Assembly: GCF_010183535.1 (NCBI RefSeq) | Contig: NC_071329.1 | Coordinates: 7,130,001 to 7,194,000 of the forward strand | Reading direction: 5' to 3' | DNA length: 64,000 nt | From: Caenorhabditis remanei | Lineage: Eukaryota > Nematoda > Chromadorea > Rhabditida > Rhabditidae | Shown here: one piece after another, positions 38,598-49,470 of the stretch | Numbering within the stretch: position 1 is the first letter of the stretch | Layout: each line of letters starts with the position of its first letter | Made by a program: the position numbers and the translations under genes | The notes under the pieces: generated by a model | Seen by the model: only the letters and a program-made list of their open reading frames with translations | Databases searched by the model: none | Told to the model about the DNA's origin: nothing

Positions 38598-39437
38598 ACT
38601 AGTCCATTCACACCCATCCTCTCCCTGAAATCTCTTCACTCTTCTTTCCCTTACTTTACCATTTTCTCTCGGTTGTATTGATTGCCTTATTAATGTTTCA
38701 TATTGAACTAATCATTTTCCTCTTCCAGAATATAATTGTAGATTTTCTTCTCCTGAAATTCTTTCTTTTCGTCTCTCAAAATGCATCATTTTAATGCACT
38801 ACCCCATTCGACCAGTTTTCTTTCATTTCTTTCTAATTGGTATCTCGATACGATTTGTCTTTGCTCCCCATTTCCATTCTCTGCGTGTTTCTCTTTTTCC
38901 CTTGAAATTTCACTTTTCAATAACTACTCAAGTTTAATTTATAAGTATTTGATAAGTGATTAGATGACATAAATCATTTGTAAAAAGTGTAAACGAGTTT
39001 CAGTTTACTTCCAGAAGGAACATTTTCAGAATAAAATTGGATAAAACAAAATGAGTTATCAACTTGTGTAACCGGATGTCCAACTGCCTGAAAGTCATTA
39101 AATATTTGTCCACAGATTATGGAAAAGCGAACTTTCCAGATTTTTTTTTCCATTTCGTTGACTCTTTTTTGGCGCCATTTCTTTTATTTCAAGTGACCCA
39201 GTATTTAAAGCGAGAAGACAAACATGAACATTATGGTTACCGCAAAGAGAGTGGGGCGCCCATTTTGAAGTGAGGCGATTGATTTTAATGTGGGAATATT
39301 GGGTTGAGGGGAAAAGAGATGGGGAGATGGAATTTGAATATCGAAAGAGATGAAATGTTCAAAAGGTTGTAGGGGGTCGTTATTCATGTATTCGATTGTT
39401 TGAAATGAGTTTTAGAGTTGAAAACAACTGAGTATTA

Positions 39438-39690
39438 TAGTACCGGCCAAAAATATATCATATTTTGCCTCATTCAGTTACAAATGTCCAACTTTGAGAG
39501 TATGTCATAGTAAAACTAACTGTCTCACAAAATAACTTTTGATGGGATCAAACAGACCAACAGTAGATCTCCGTTTTTGCTGTTAACAACTTTTTTATAC
39601 GGGAAGTCCCTAGAGAGTTGTGGTCATTTTAAGTGGACAGCTTAAAAATCGGACTATTTTGCACTGAAATGGGTCGATTTCAAACATTCA
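39438..39690. mobile_element. Truncated relative of the TA-flanked MITE
   Basis: It begins TAGTACCGGCCAAAA and shares blocks in the same order with the left half of the 4049-4477 element: a GTAGATCTCC-type word, ACAACTTTTTTATACG, TGGTCATTTTAAG and GCACTGAAATGGGTCGATTT. The right half is missing, so it is a decayed or deleted copy. Confidence 0.7.
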
Positions 39691-40391
39691 CATTCAAAAC
39701 TTTTCTTCAATTTCCCTCCGATGGCTCCGGGAAATATGCTCAATGAGAGAAGATTTCTCCATTTTCCTCTTCGAATCTTATACCTTTACCCAGAGTTTCC
39801 AAGATTTTCAAATACGAATTCCCACTTCAAAATAATGATGTCACAACACGACCTCCTCTTTCATATTCTAAATTGATATTGTTGCGGTATTCCTTTTTCA
39901 TCATTCACCACCACCACCGACACTCATATCATCATCACCTATATTTACCTTTCTCTCCTCTTTAGTACTTTCTAATTCAAAAAAGAAAGGCGCGAGAATA
40001 GGTGAGAATGAAATGGCAACAAGACAATTGGCGCCCCTTTCTCTGCAAGACACTGGACGCTAATCAAGGGTGACAGGAAAGGGGGTGAGAAGAAGATGAA
40101 TGGCCTTGGAACAGAGATTTTGTCAAAAAGTTTTTGAATAATTAGTGAATAGGTAAAGAGACATGGGAAACTGATTGGAGGAGCGGGGGAGCTGGGTTCC
40201 AATAGTGGAGCTGCTTGGATTTGTAGGGTACAGTATACTTCTAGATTTGTATAAGAATATGACAGTCACACAGGAAGAAATAATATTTATTCATAGCTCA
40301 GACAGGAGAAAATGATGTGACAGTATCCTAGAGTCTCAAGAAAACAGCTGTCAGGTGACGTGAGAATTCACTCGATTGGTTGAGTGATATA

Positions 40392-40822
40392 CTAGTCAAG
40401 TCCTTCTACTAAATCTCCTTGCAGAATCACGCGGATGATTTTATTCTCAAAAAATTTCATGTCTTCGATTGTCTTTAGAATCTGCTTCCGGATTTCCTGA
40501 AAATGATTAAAATATTTTAAAAGTAATATAAAAATGGATTTATACCTTATCTAGTTTGTATTGTCGGGCAGAAATAATAGAAGAAAACGCTGTTTCTAGA
40601 ACATTGAAGCATTTTTTTAATTCTGGCTGAGAAGCTCTCTGGAAAAGATATGTTGCTTTCAGTTGGTATCTCAATTAAACTCACTGGATGCATCTTCAAA
40701 GTTCTCAAACATTTCAGTTTTCCTTGAAATGTTTCGCATTCTTTTTGGGAAATCATGCATTTACACGTTTCATCAGTTGTGGATTCTGGAGTGGTTGGGG
40801 TATTGGTTGGAATAGCGGACAT
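40392..40822 (-). CDS. Small three-exon protein of the unrecognised family, copy 2
   Basis: Exon 1 starts at ATG 40820-40822 (MSAIPTNTPTT) and ends after LKMHP. Exon 2 is RASQPELKKCFNVLETAFSS and onwards to LDK. Exon 3 runs from EIRKQIL to the TAG at 40392-40394 and contains IIRVILQGD. The core order matches the family: a short basic segment QGKLKCLRTLKMHP, then RASQPEL, then a helix-like C-terminus with IRVIL. The intron position after HP is the same as in the other copies. The C-terminus is shorter than in the 42-44 kb copies. The reading frame stays open 72 codons upstream of the chosen ATG to 41038, so a longer N-terminus cannot be excluded. No function is assigned. Confidence 0.75.
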
Positions 40823-42074
40823 TTTTTGAAGAAGATGAACAGGAGATGCGGAAGACTCAGAATGAGGGATAGGATGAATGACAATAAATCGTTGGACAAT
40901 TATCTCGAGGTATTTGAAGACACCTGGACTTCGCGCGCGAACGATCTGCTCATCGAGCTCTGGGAATATAGAGAAATCGATTTCGAAATTTGGATTGAAT
41001 GGATGCACAGGCAAGGCAAATACCAAACCAAAACACAAGGAATAGAACCAAAATTTGAGATTCAGTCGATCTTTTCCCTCATACAGGCATCCGAATGCAC
41101 AGATATTGGGACAAAAATAATTTCAGACATGCAGAAATTAGGATGTGTGGACATAAGGACGAATAGAATTTCAGAACGAAAGTGTCAAAATGTGATTTTT
41201 CAATTCTAGAATTTCATTTTTGTAGTTTAAAACTTTTTAACTCTATGTCTTCCAAACTACAGTACCGGTGAAAAGATTATGGACTTTGGCCGTTTTCAGT
41301 AGAAATTGTCCAACTTTGAGAGTGTGTCATGGTAATTCTGATTGTCCGGTTTTTGAGCTGTCGTCTTAAAATGACCATAGCTCTCTAGGGAGTGACCGTG
41401 CAAAAAAGTTGTCAACTACAAAAATGGAGTTCTACTTTGGATCTGTATGATTCATTTATAATCTACTTAATGGGACAATCAGTATTACCATGACACACTC
41501 TCAAAGTTGGACATTTTCAACAATTGATCATCTGAATTCTCAGTTTACTCGTATAAACCCCAAGAGCCCGATTTCACTGATAAATGAGAAAATAGTATTC
41601 CCCTTTCCTGCTTCTGAAAAGTTGATTTCATTTCTTTTTTCTCTCATCGTTCCCTCTCGTCCGTTTAGTTGGACCCAGAGGCTCGCGGATGGAAGTGGTT
41701 TGCATCAATTAACACTTTAAGGATATGTTTACACTATACAAATTATGATTTTCGTCTTTAATACATCATCCGTTTGTTGTATCTAGAGCTCATCTCAATT
41801 ATTTCCACCTGCCGACCTTCTTAACCGAAAAATAGAAATTAATGAGATACAAAAGGTGTCATTCCAACTGGACAGGTTCTCATATAGGTGTACGTCATTC
41901 TATCTGGAAAGTAGAAAAATGTTCATTAGTCTTTACAAAACCACAGAATTTGTATTTTTATTAGAATTTATTAGGAAGTTAATAAATGAAAACCAATGAA
42001 TTAATATAACCGTTGTGATAATAATGGGGACTCGTGGGGATCATAATGACGTTTAAGAATTAATCAACTAGAAA
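40823..42074. other. Intergenic region with a decayed palindromic element
   Basis: It lies between two minus-strand copies of the small-protein family. The element at 41264-41517 is listed. The open frame 40688-41209 on the plus strand overlaps a coding exon antisense and was rejected. Otherwise nothing is seen. Confidence 0.45.
41264..41517. mobile_element. Decayed relative of the TA-flanked palindromic MITE
   Basis: It starts CAGTACCGGTGAAAAG and carries GTCCAACTTTGAGAGTGTGTCATGG-like sequence, which reappears inverted near the end (CCATGACACACTCTCAAAG, written here from the plus strand). The inner words AAGTTGTCAACTACAAAAATG and TGACCATAGCTCTCTAG match the 4049-4477 element. The outer right terminus is lost. 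Confidence 0.7.
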
Positions 42075-42509
42075 TTAACTGTAGAACCCGCTGACTGTTT
42101 TCGTGGCATCTTCCAACGTTTCTCCCTTCAAAATCACACGAATCAGGATATCTTCCAGGAGATGCCTCGCTTTGTTGATGACATCCATCTTCTCAATGTT
42201 TCCCTAAAAATTAAGAAGAAATTAGATCTCGAATTTCTTCATTTACCGAAATAATTACCCTAGTCTTAGGAGCGTTTACAAGAAGAACTTCCAAATAGAC
42301 TCCGAGGTTGTCGATGAGATCTTGAATATCTGGGAGAGACGCTCTCTGAAATATATATCGAAATAGAGTGAGAAACGAGAAAAATAAAATCTTACCGGAT
42401 GTTTCATCAGTTTATTGAAGGATCTGGTCTTCCCTCTGATTGAATCAAGCTCTTTTTCAGAAAGAAGTGAGGGAAGGTGGCAATTAGATGAAGTTGAGGT
42501 AACGAACAT
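42075..42509 (-). CDS. Small three-exon protein of the unrecognised family, copy 3
   Basis: The protein of about 108 residues starts MFVTSTSSNCHLPSLL and has the core SEKELDSIRGKTRSFNKLMKHP split by the first intron after HP. Exon 2 is RASLPDIQDLIDNLGVYLEV and ends PKTR. Exon 3 contains ILIRVILKGETLED and ends FYS. It is the closest relative of the copy at 42845-43274, with which it forms a tandem pair separated by about 335 bases. All visible segments look helical and soluble. There is no signal peptide. No function is assigned. Confidence 0.8.
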
Positions 42510-42844
42510 TTCGGAAGGTAGAGTTTTGAGTGAAGTAACTCGAAAAAATGAGATTTGAGAATGAATAAATGACGGAAGGATGTGTTTTAGACGAGTCGAA
42601 TAGGATGTACCAAGTATTCAGTTTCCCAGCGAAGGACACAAACAGGCACTGTTTGTAGATTTAATTGTCAGGTTTTCATAAACTGAGAATCTATGATTGC
42701 TTTGATATTAGAAAATACAAAACCGTATATTTATTAGAAATGTTTATTGAGACTAAAAAATAATAACACGTAATGCAAAAACAACCCTAATTAAATTAAA
42801 CATCACAAGAAGTTATTCAAAAAAATTTAGATTTTGCAGACGAA

Positions 42845-43274
42845 TTAGCTGTATAACTCGCTGACTTTCTTCATGACATCTTCCAACTCTTCTTCTTTCA
42901 AAATAACACGAATGAGGATCTCCTCCAGAAGAAGTCTCGCTCTGTTGATGACATCCATCTTCTCGACGTTTTCCTGAAATTTTATCAAAGTTAGTATAAT
43001 AATTCTGTTAAAAAAGGAACTATTACCTCAGTTTTTGGACCGTTCGCACAAAGAACTTCCAAGTAGATTCCCAGATTGTCGATGAGATCTTGAATCTCTG
43101 GAAGGGACGCTCTCTAAAGTATATCAAATTAAATTTGAAAGCAAACAATTTAAATCTTACCGGGTGCTTCATCAGCTTGTTGAAACATCTGATTTTTCCT
43201 TTGATTGCATCAAGCTCTTTCTCGGAAAGAAGTGGAGCAAGTTGGCAATCAGATGGAGTTGAGGTAGAGCACAT
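42845..43274 (-). CDS. Small three-exon protein of the unrecognised family, copy 4
   Basis: It starts MCSTSTPSDCQLAPLL, then SEKELDAIKGKIRCFNKL and MKHP, where the first phase-0 intron falls. Exon 2 is RASLPEIQDLIDNLGIYLEV and ends PKTE. Exon 3 contains the acidic, helix-like ENVEKMDVINRARLLLEEIL and IRVILKEEELEDVMKKV and ends ELYS. Most differences from copy 3 are conservative and the intron layout is the same, so the two arose by recent tandem duplication. The upstream 238 bases are shared with the divergent copy 5 and probably serve both genes. Confidence 0.8.
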
Positions 43275-43512
43275 TTTAGAGAATATGATTTTTGAGTGAA
43301 GGTAGAAATAACAATTAAATAACGGAAGAAATTTATCTAGATACTGATCTCACATATTTAACCCGTGCCGACCGTCATGATGTTCCAAGTGTAATGTAGC
43401 AAGATTCCCATGAGAAGTCCTCCTGGGAAACCACCGACGAGTCTCGTCGTTCATCCTCCTGTGTGTATTCTTCCCTATTCTCACGGTATTGATTCGTGTC
43501 CCATAATTGAAG
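43275..43512. promoter_or_regulatory. Shared upstream region of divergent family members
   Basis: These 238 bases separate the start codons of copy 4 (minus) and copy 5 (plus), so both promoters must lie here or overlap the genes. No specific element was recognised. Confidence 0.4.
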
Positions 43513-43992
43513 ATGTTCGCCACTCCAGCACTTCCTGCAAAAACATCTAAAGTTCCTAAAACTACTGTAGCTAATTCTAAACCTGTAAAAAAGTTTGTGC
43601 CACTTCTCAACGAACGCCAATTAAATGGGGTTCGAGGAAAACAGAGATGTTTCGAAAAACTGAAAAGTTATCCGGTCAGTTTACTTTTTTATTAATTCCA
43701 TCTCATTCTTGTATATTCCAGAGAGCCTCACTTCCAGAGATCCAAGGTCTCATCAAGAGTCTCGAACGTCAATATGAAGAGACTATTGCAGGGAAAGCTT
43801 TTCCAAAAAGCAAGGTATTGTTTGGTGTTTATTAGTAAAAAAAAGTTTTTTTTTCAGTGGAACTTGCAACAACTTGCACAGACTAAAAAAATTAAAGTGA
43901 TTCTAGAAGAAGTTCTGATTCGAGTCATAGTGAAAGGAGAGGATTCTCGTGTGGTTTCAAAGGAAGTGTTGGAGTTTCACAAGGAGAAGTAA
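43513..43992 (+). CDS. Small three-exon protein of the unrecognised family, copy 5
   Basis: It has a longer Lys/Pro/Ala-rich N-terminus (MFATPALPAKTSKVPKTT), then NERQLNGVRGKQRCFEKL and KSYP, where the first intron falls. Exon 2 is RASLPEIQGLIKSLERQYEE and ends FPKSK. Exon 3 starts WNLQQLAQTKKIKVILEE, contains VLIRVIVKGED and ends FHKEK at TAA 43990-43992. It is divergently transcribed from copy 4. The YP replaces the HP of the other copies at the exon junction. An AATAAA follows the stop by about 37 bases. No function is assigned. Confidence 0.8.
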
Positions 43993-45183
43993 CTTGCTAT
44001 TTATTTTTCATGTAATTGTTTTGTTTTCAATAAACTTTTCTTCAAAAAAAGAGTTTTTTTTAATATCCAAACACTCCACACTACATTCAGACCTCTCAAC
44101 TAAACGTTTTCCGATCATTATTCTTTCTCAGAACGAATAAAAAATGTATAGAAACTACACACCCAGACATATTGAGTGAAGGCGACGAAGCCTTTCGTCA
44201 CTTTCTCCGGATTTGGAGCACCGAGAATAGAAAAGATACATGTTTTACTACTTGATCCCTCTTACTTTTATAATCATTCTATCATTTTCAAAAAGGTCAA
44301 TCCATCATTCTGTGCAGTAGCTGCAGTAGTCTTGACATGAAAATTGATAAGAAATGACAAGAAAAGAAATAACATTTGATAAGAAATGGATAGACAGTTC
44401 CTTGTTTCCTTTGTTTCTTATCCACATTTGTTCTTTTCGTGTGTTTACATTGTGTTTTATTGTTCTTTAGAGATTTCGGAAAGTTTTCAAATATTTGAAT
44501 TTTTTGTAGAGATTGTCACATCATAACATATTCCTTACTTGATATTGAATGTTGATTCATCTGATGATTCAAGCGGATTGAATTTCTTTATATAGGTTGT
44601 GGATACATATCCTTCCAGAGAGCAGATATATATCAAAGCTGTTTCTTTCATTTTTCGCTTGAAATTTGCTAAATTTAAACTTCTGGAATGGAGTTCTGAA
44701 CTTTCAGAATATGTTCAGAACGTAACTTTTAAGAAAAGAAATCTACAAAACAATTCTAATACAAAATTGGAGATCTAGACTAATCCTTGATACCTTGCAA
44801 AAGTTGAGATCAACGCACACTTTTTAACTCCTTGACTCGGCTTCAAAGTTGAGCATTTCATAGCTGAAATTCCTGAAGCTACCTGCTGTAGTTTATCCGG
44901 CTTTCCGAATGTCCACCTCAGGTTACTGTATCTATGTCCGTTTAATCCGAACTATACCTTTCTGAACATTCCACTCCCTCTATTATCACTAACCCCGTGA
45001 TTGTGCTCTCTTGTCCGTTTTTCATTTCTCGATGGGAAGGAAACTCATTTATTTGATTTATTTGTTGTTTTTTTTTCTCTTCTCTCGTGTAACACACACT
45101 CATTCTTTCTCCGCTTTTTTTCAAATAAAATTTCAAATTTCAAATTCATTTCCAACTTTCCCTTTAAGAGAAACGGGAGAGCA
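43993..45183. other. Intergenic region upstream of the acid phosphatase gene
   Basis: It contains the 3' end of the family copy at 43513-43992 and presumably the promoter of the phosphatase gene. The 45001-45180 part is pyrimidine-rich. No exon is supported. Confidence 0.45.
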
Positions 45184-46788
45184 ATGGGAATTTCATGGCT
45201 CTTATTACTATTTTCAACTGCTCATTTCTATATTGAAGTTGATTCAAAGGATTCAAAAGAAACGGCGAAACTTCGTTCTGTACAAATTGTAAGTAATCAG
45301 GTTTTGAGATCCAATTCAAATTCAAGTTTCCAGCTTTTTCGTCATGGAGCCCGTGCTCCATCTGAGCAGATAACCGACCCAAATTATCATTCATCGTTTC
45401 CACGTGGGTTAGGCGAGATGACTGATGTAAGTTGTTAGCTTTTCGAAAGACACAACAAGATATCTTTTTTCAGCGAGGCTTTGAAAACTCGTACAAACTG
45501 GGGCGTTACCTGAAAAAGAGATACGTGGATAAGGGATTCTTGGATCCGATTATGAAACCGAAGGAGGTTGGGATTTGCATTGTTTTTGATCCCTTCTCAT
45601 TCTCCTTCGTTTCAGATGTTTTGGAGATCAGTCAACAAGAATCGTTGTTTGAGCACGGCGTCTACCGTCGGATTCGCAATGTTTGACGATCAGATTCGAC
45701 ATATTCATGTGCCTGTGGTCACCGAAGAGATTGATGAAAAAGTTTATTTATATTGACTTGATTCTCTATTTTATACCCAAAATTTCAGTTGCTGTCCTAT
45801 AATATAGACAATTGCCCTCGGGAAGTGGAATTAGTTAGGGAGAGATGTCCGAATTTCGATGGGAACTATCATCCGGTTAGTTTCATTTTCAGTTCATGCA
45901 CCTGTTCATCCTCTGTTTTCAGTGGCCGAGATATGAAGCATTCATTGCCAACTGCCTCAATTACACGCATCCTGTCTTTGCTGAGTATCCATTTGAAACC
46001 ATCGAAGCTTATATGAATGAGGTTTGTCACTAAATATTATATGATTTTCTCCACAGCAATTTCCCGATTTTCAGTACAAAAACAGTATTCCTCCACCTCC
46101 TCTCATCGAGAAACATATAAATGAAATCATGGCAATCTATGTGAATGTGACACAGTTCATCACTGGAACTGGAAATCATCATGATCCGAGAATGATGAAA
46201 GTGAAGTTCGGTTTTCTAATGGAAACTTTGCTCGAAAATATTCGCGAGATGAAGGAATCGAGAGAGAGTAAAGAGAAAACAGATGTGAAGAAGTTCACCG
46301 TCTATTCAACGGTTTGTGTTCATTCTTCCCTCATTTTGTTACAAAATTTCTTATTTTCCAGCAAGATTGGATTCTGATGGGCGTTCTCGATTCATTGGGT
46401 GTTCTGAATAAAACGGTTGGTCTGGAAGTGTATCCAGAATACAATTCGATGATTATCATTGAGCTTTGGGAGGAGAAAAGTGGAAAATTCTATGTGAAGA
46501 CATACTATAAGAAAGAAGAAATCACTGCTGAAAACCACGAACTGATTGATGTTAGTAATTTGGTCAGGAATTGTGAAGAAAGTGAGCCGAACTGCAGTTA
46601 CGAGGTTCATTTAAGCATTTCGAGTCGTCTTACAAAATACTTGTTTTCAGAAGTTCATCAGATGTTGTGACGACTACAAATCAGACGAAGGTGAAGGATG
46701 CGAGGTTCAGAAGAGAAAGAGAAATATTCGAGGATTATCGATCGATAAAGCTGAAAGGAAAAAGCCACTATTTGCTGGGCCGGAATAG
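45184..46788 (+). CDS. Histidine acid phosphatase, secreted or membrane-bound, with altered HD motif
   Basis: Nine exons (45184-45288, 45334-45426, 45474-45566, 45616-45741, 45789-45875, 45923-46021, 46075-46311, 46362-46604 and 46651-46788) total 1221 bases and give 406 residues. All eight introns are in phase 0. The start MGISWLLLLFSTAHFYIEV is a signal peptide. The family motif LFRHGARAP holds the nucleophilic His. RSVNKNRCLSTAS is the expected second Arg-containing block. The C-terminal His-Asp pair normally supplies the proton donor. Here the codons read YSTQDW, so the His is replaced by Gln while the Asp is kept. The Gln codon is 46362-46364, at the start of an exon. Paired cysteines late in the protein (NCEESEPNCSY, CCDDYKSDEGEGC) fit an extracellular or lysosomal fold. 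There is no clear C-terminal membrane helix. It converges with cct-4. Confidence 0.85.
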
Positions 46789-47177
46789 AATGTAAGGAAC
46801 GACAATGGCTCTAATAGGAGGTTTGCTGTAAATATGGAAAACTATGAATGAAGTGTTTCTATTCTGATGGTCTTACGTTTTCTTTGTGTTCAGTCATCAC
46901 AGACGCGCAACCCATCTTCTAGATCTAACACCAAAAATGAAAACAAATTTTTACTGAGAATGAAAACAGAAGACAAAAACGGGGATAATGAAGGATGCAA
47001 ACGGAAAAGCAGCGAAAATTTTACGGGAGATAAACACACATGATGGGCAATTAAAACTTGACATCATCTTAAGAGACCTTATTGGGATGAAGCAAACTCA
47101 TAAAGTAACAATATTTGTCAGAGCGGCGGAGGGGAGCAGATGGTATTATGTGGGAAGTTGATTATCGATTGTGATGA
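46789..47177. other. Short region between convergent genes
   Basis: This is the 3' space of the acid phosphatase (plus) and cct-4 (minus). No other feature is seen. Confidence 0.5.
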
Positions 47178-48981
47178 TTAGCGAACGGACATTACCTGAA
47201 AATATATATGTTGAATAATGAAAAAGTTTTTTGGGAAACTTACAATATCATCAATCTTAAGAATTGATCGCACACATTCAGATGCCTGCTTGATGGCGGA
47301 TGCGGTGACAAGAAGTGGTTGGACGACATCTTCTTCAACCATATCAGTGACGTATCCCTTTCGGACATTGACTCCGTAGGAGCTGTTTCCATTGGCATGG
47401 TTGTTTCTCAACTCGGTGACAGTGTGAATTGGCGACAATCCAGCGTTCTCGGCGAGCGTGTATGGAACCTGAAAAATATCGAAAAATTAGACCTGACAGA
47501 ACATTAAATAAGCTTACTAGTTCAAGTGCATCGGCGAACGCTCTCCAGCAGTATTGTTTAGCTCCATGTTGAGTTTGAGCGAGATTACGAAGCTTCACAG
47601 CGATTTCCATTTCTGGAGCTCCTCCTCCTGGCAACAAAGCCTTTCTCTTGACGAGGCATCGAATAACACAGAGAGCATCATGGAGAGATCTGTCAGCCTC
47701 CTCGAGAACCAACTTGTTTGATCCACGGAGGAGAATTGAGACGGCATGTCCTGGGTTTTGAACACCAGTTACCTTGATAACCTTTCCGTCTCCTCCTGTT
47801 GGGATTTCTTCGACAAGATCAGCGTATCCCAAAGCTTCAGCATTGAAGTGATCGAGAGAAGCGACTGGACGGCAACCGAGAATTCTTGAGTAGAATTCGA
47901 TATCCTCACGCTCAATATCCTTGATGCACATGATCTTCATTTTAGCCAAAAAGTGGAGAGCAAGTTCGTTGACGGCGTCACGAAGGATACTCTTTTGGAT
48001 AAGAAGAACGTTGCATCCAGCAGCCTTGATTTGCTTGCAAATCTCCAACAAGTACTGACGCTCCTCTTTCAATGCACGATCCATCTGGGCGTAGTCGGTG
48101 ATGATAACTTGATTTTCCATCTGAAAAAAAGAAATTAACAATTTAATGAACCTAAATATTCTTACATCAGTCTTTGGAGGACTAATCTGGAACTGAATGA
48201 GTCCAATCTTAGCCTTTTCGACTCTTGTTGGTGCTCCACGTCCCATGGTCTTCTGATCGATAAGAGCTCCCTCGATGAGTTCGGATTCTTCAACAGTGTC
48301 ACCCATCTTCTTGATGATCTTGATCATTTTCAAATTGACATTTGTATCGGTGTCAGAGTTAATAATCTTCTTGACAGCAGTCACGGCCATTGGTGCAAGA
48401 AGCCAGGAGTGCTGGGAGACTACCTTCGAGTTAAGAGAAGTTGTGGCCATCTTGTTGAGAAGAGCGTCATTTGAAAAATCTACTGGGGAGCTCATTTCTT
48501 CGAGAATCTTATCAGCTTCAGTGGCGGCGCTTTGGAATGATTCCGAGATCGTGGTTGGGTGAATTCCCTTGGAAAGAAGATTTTGAGCAGCATCAAGAAG
48601 AGCTCCAGCCATAACAACAACAGTTGTAGTACCGTCTCCGGCTTCGATATCTTGAGCCTTGGAAAGTTCGACAAGCATTTTAGCGGTTGGATGAATAACG
48701 CTCATTTGATTGAGAATGGTAGCTCCGTCATTGGTAATGGTGACGTCTCCGTTTCCAGATTGAATCATTTTGTCCATTCCGCGTGGACCCAATGAGGTAC
48801 GGACGGCATCAGCGACAGCTTTGGCAGCGACAATATTGCTGGAATGGAATAAGTTGGATGAACTAACTATTGTATATTTTAAATACCTGTTGCGAACACT
48901 GTCTGGCTTGTCCTTGTCTTTGAAATTGCGTTCACGACCCGAAGCCGATTGTCTGGCTGATGCTGCAGCTGGTGGTGCCAT
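47178..48981 (-). CDS. cct-4: T-complex chaperonin subunit delta (CCT4)
   Basis: Five exons on the minus strand encode a group II chaperonin subunit of about 540 residues, from [20 protein letters not shown] to a final VMSVR. It is one of eight subunits of the cytosolic TRiC/CCT ring that folds actin, tubulin and other proteins using ATP. Typical motifs are [12 protein letters not shown], the ATP-site [15 protein letters not shown], and [11 protein letters not shown]. The delta type is shown by the best overall resemblance and by synteny with K01C8.10 beside nst-1. Introns interrupt after RN near the N-terminus, between PPKTD and MENQV, after ALELV, and before the last five residues. The start codon follows a TTTTCAG site directly. 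The larger frame upstream of this ATG is therefore outron or UTR. Confidence 0.95.
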
Positions 48982-48990
48982 CTGAAAATC
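48979..48990 (-). promoter_or_regulatory. Probable spliced-leader acceptor at the cct-4 start
   Basis: On the minus strand the sequence CTTGATTTTCAG runs straight into the ATG at 48981. No donor for a conventional intron is evident upstream, so this is likely a trans-splice acceptor giving an mRNA with almost no native 5' UTR. Confidence 0.6.
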
Positions 48991-49470
48991 AAGAAATACA
49001 CGAAATTCGAACCGAAACAATTATGAGAAGAAACGACGAGAACAAAACATGAAAAATCAATGAAATAGGAATCTAAATGATGATTAACTGGTCATAATGA
49101 CAAGTAAGATGATATTTTCTGAATGAAATGATTTTTTTGACTTCGAAGAATTCCAGAAAGCCTTTTGTTCCGAACTTAACGTTAAATTTTCAAGCGAGAG
49201 CCAGAAAGATCTGTGAAAATACGCCCCTTCGTGGCGAGACCTACCGGCCGTCACAACACACCTCCCTTTAAATTTTTTCGTATTCTTTTTTATTTTCAGG
49301 CCTTTTTCATGTAAATTCTTGCTGAAAATGTGATTTTTAGGTTTTGGTATTAGCTTTAAACGATTCTCGATGAATGAATACATATAAATTACAAATCTTT
49401 CATTTCGCAATACTTCAAAAATCGATATTTCTCAATTAATTGAGTTTCAGGGTACAACTGCCTAAGAAAA
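48982..49470. promoter_or_regulatory. Divergent control region of cct-4 and nst-1
   Basis: The two start codons are 489 bases apart and point away from each other. A GC-rich block at 49221-49251 (CCCCTTCGTGGCGAGACC) stands out in otherwise AT-rich DNA and is a candidate control element. A TTTCAG near 49450 precedes the nst-1 start and may be its trans-splice acceptor. Confidence 0.45.

Larger units (their letters stand above)
36915..40391. other. 3.5 kb region downstream of efl-3
   Basis: Apart from the possible efl-3 exon at 38493-38597 and a transposon remnant at 39438-39690, no supportable gene was found. TTTGGCGC words lie at 37890-37897 and 39168-39175. The sequence around 38150-38230 holds a short inverted repeat (AGATTCCTGTAATTTCCGAA / TTACAGGAATCT). 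Confidence 0.45.

Noticed and set aside
40688..41209. Plus-strand frame of 173 codons
   Set aside because: It is antisense to a conserved exon of family copy 2.
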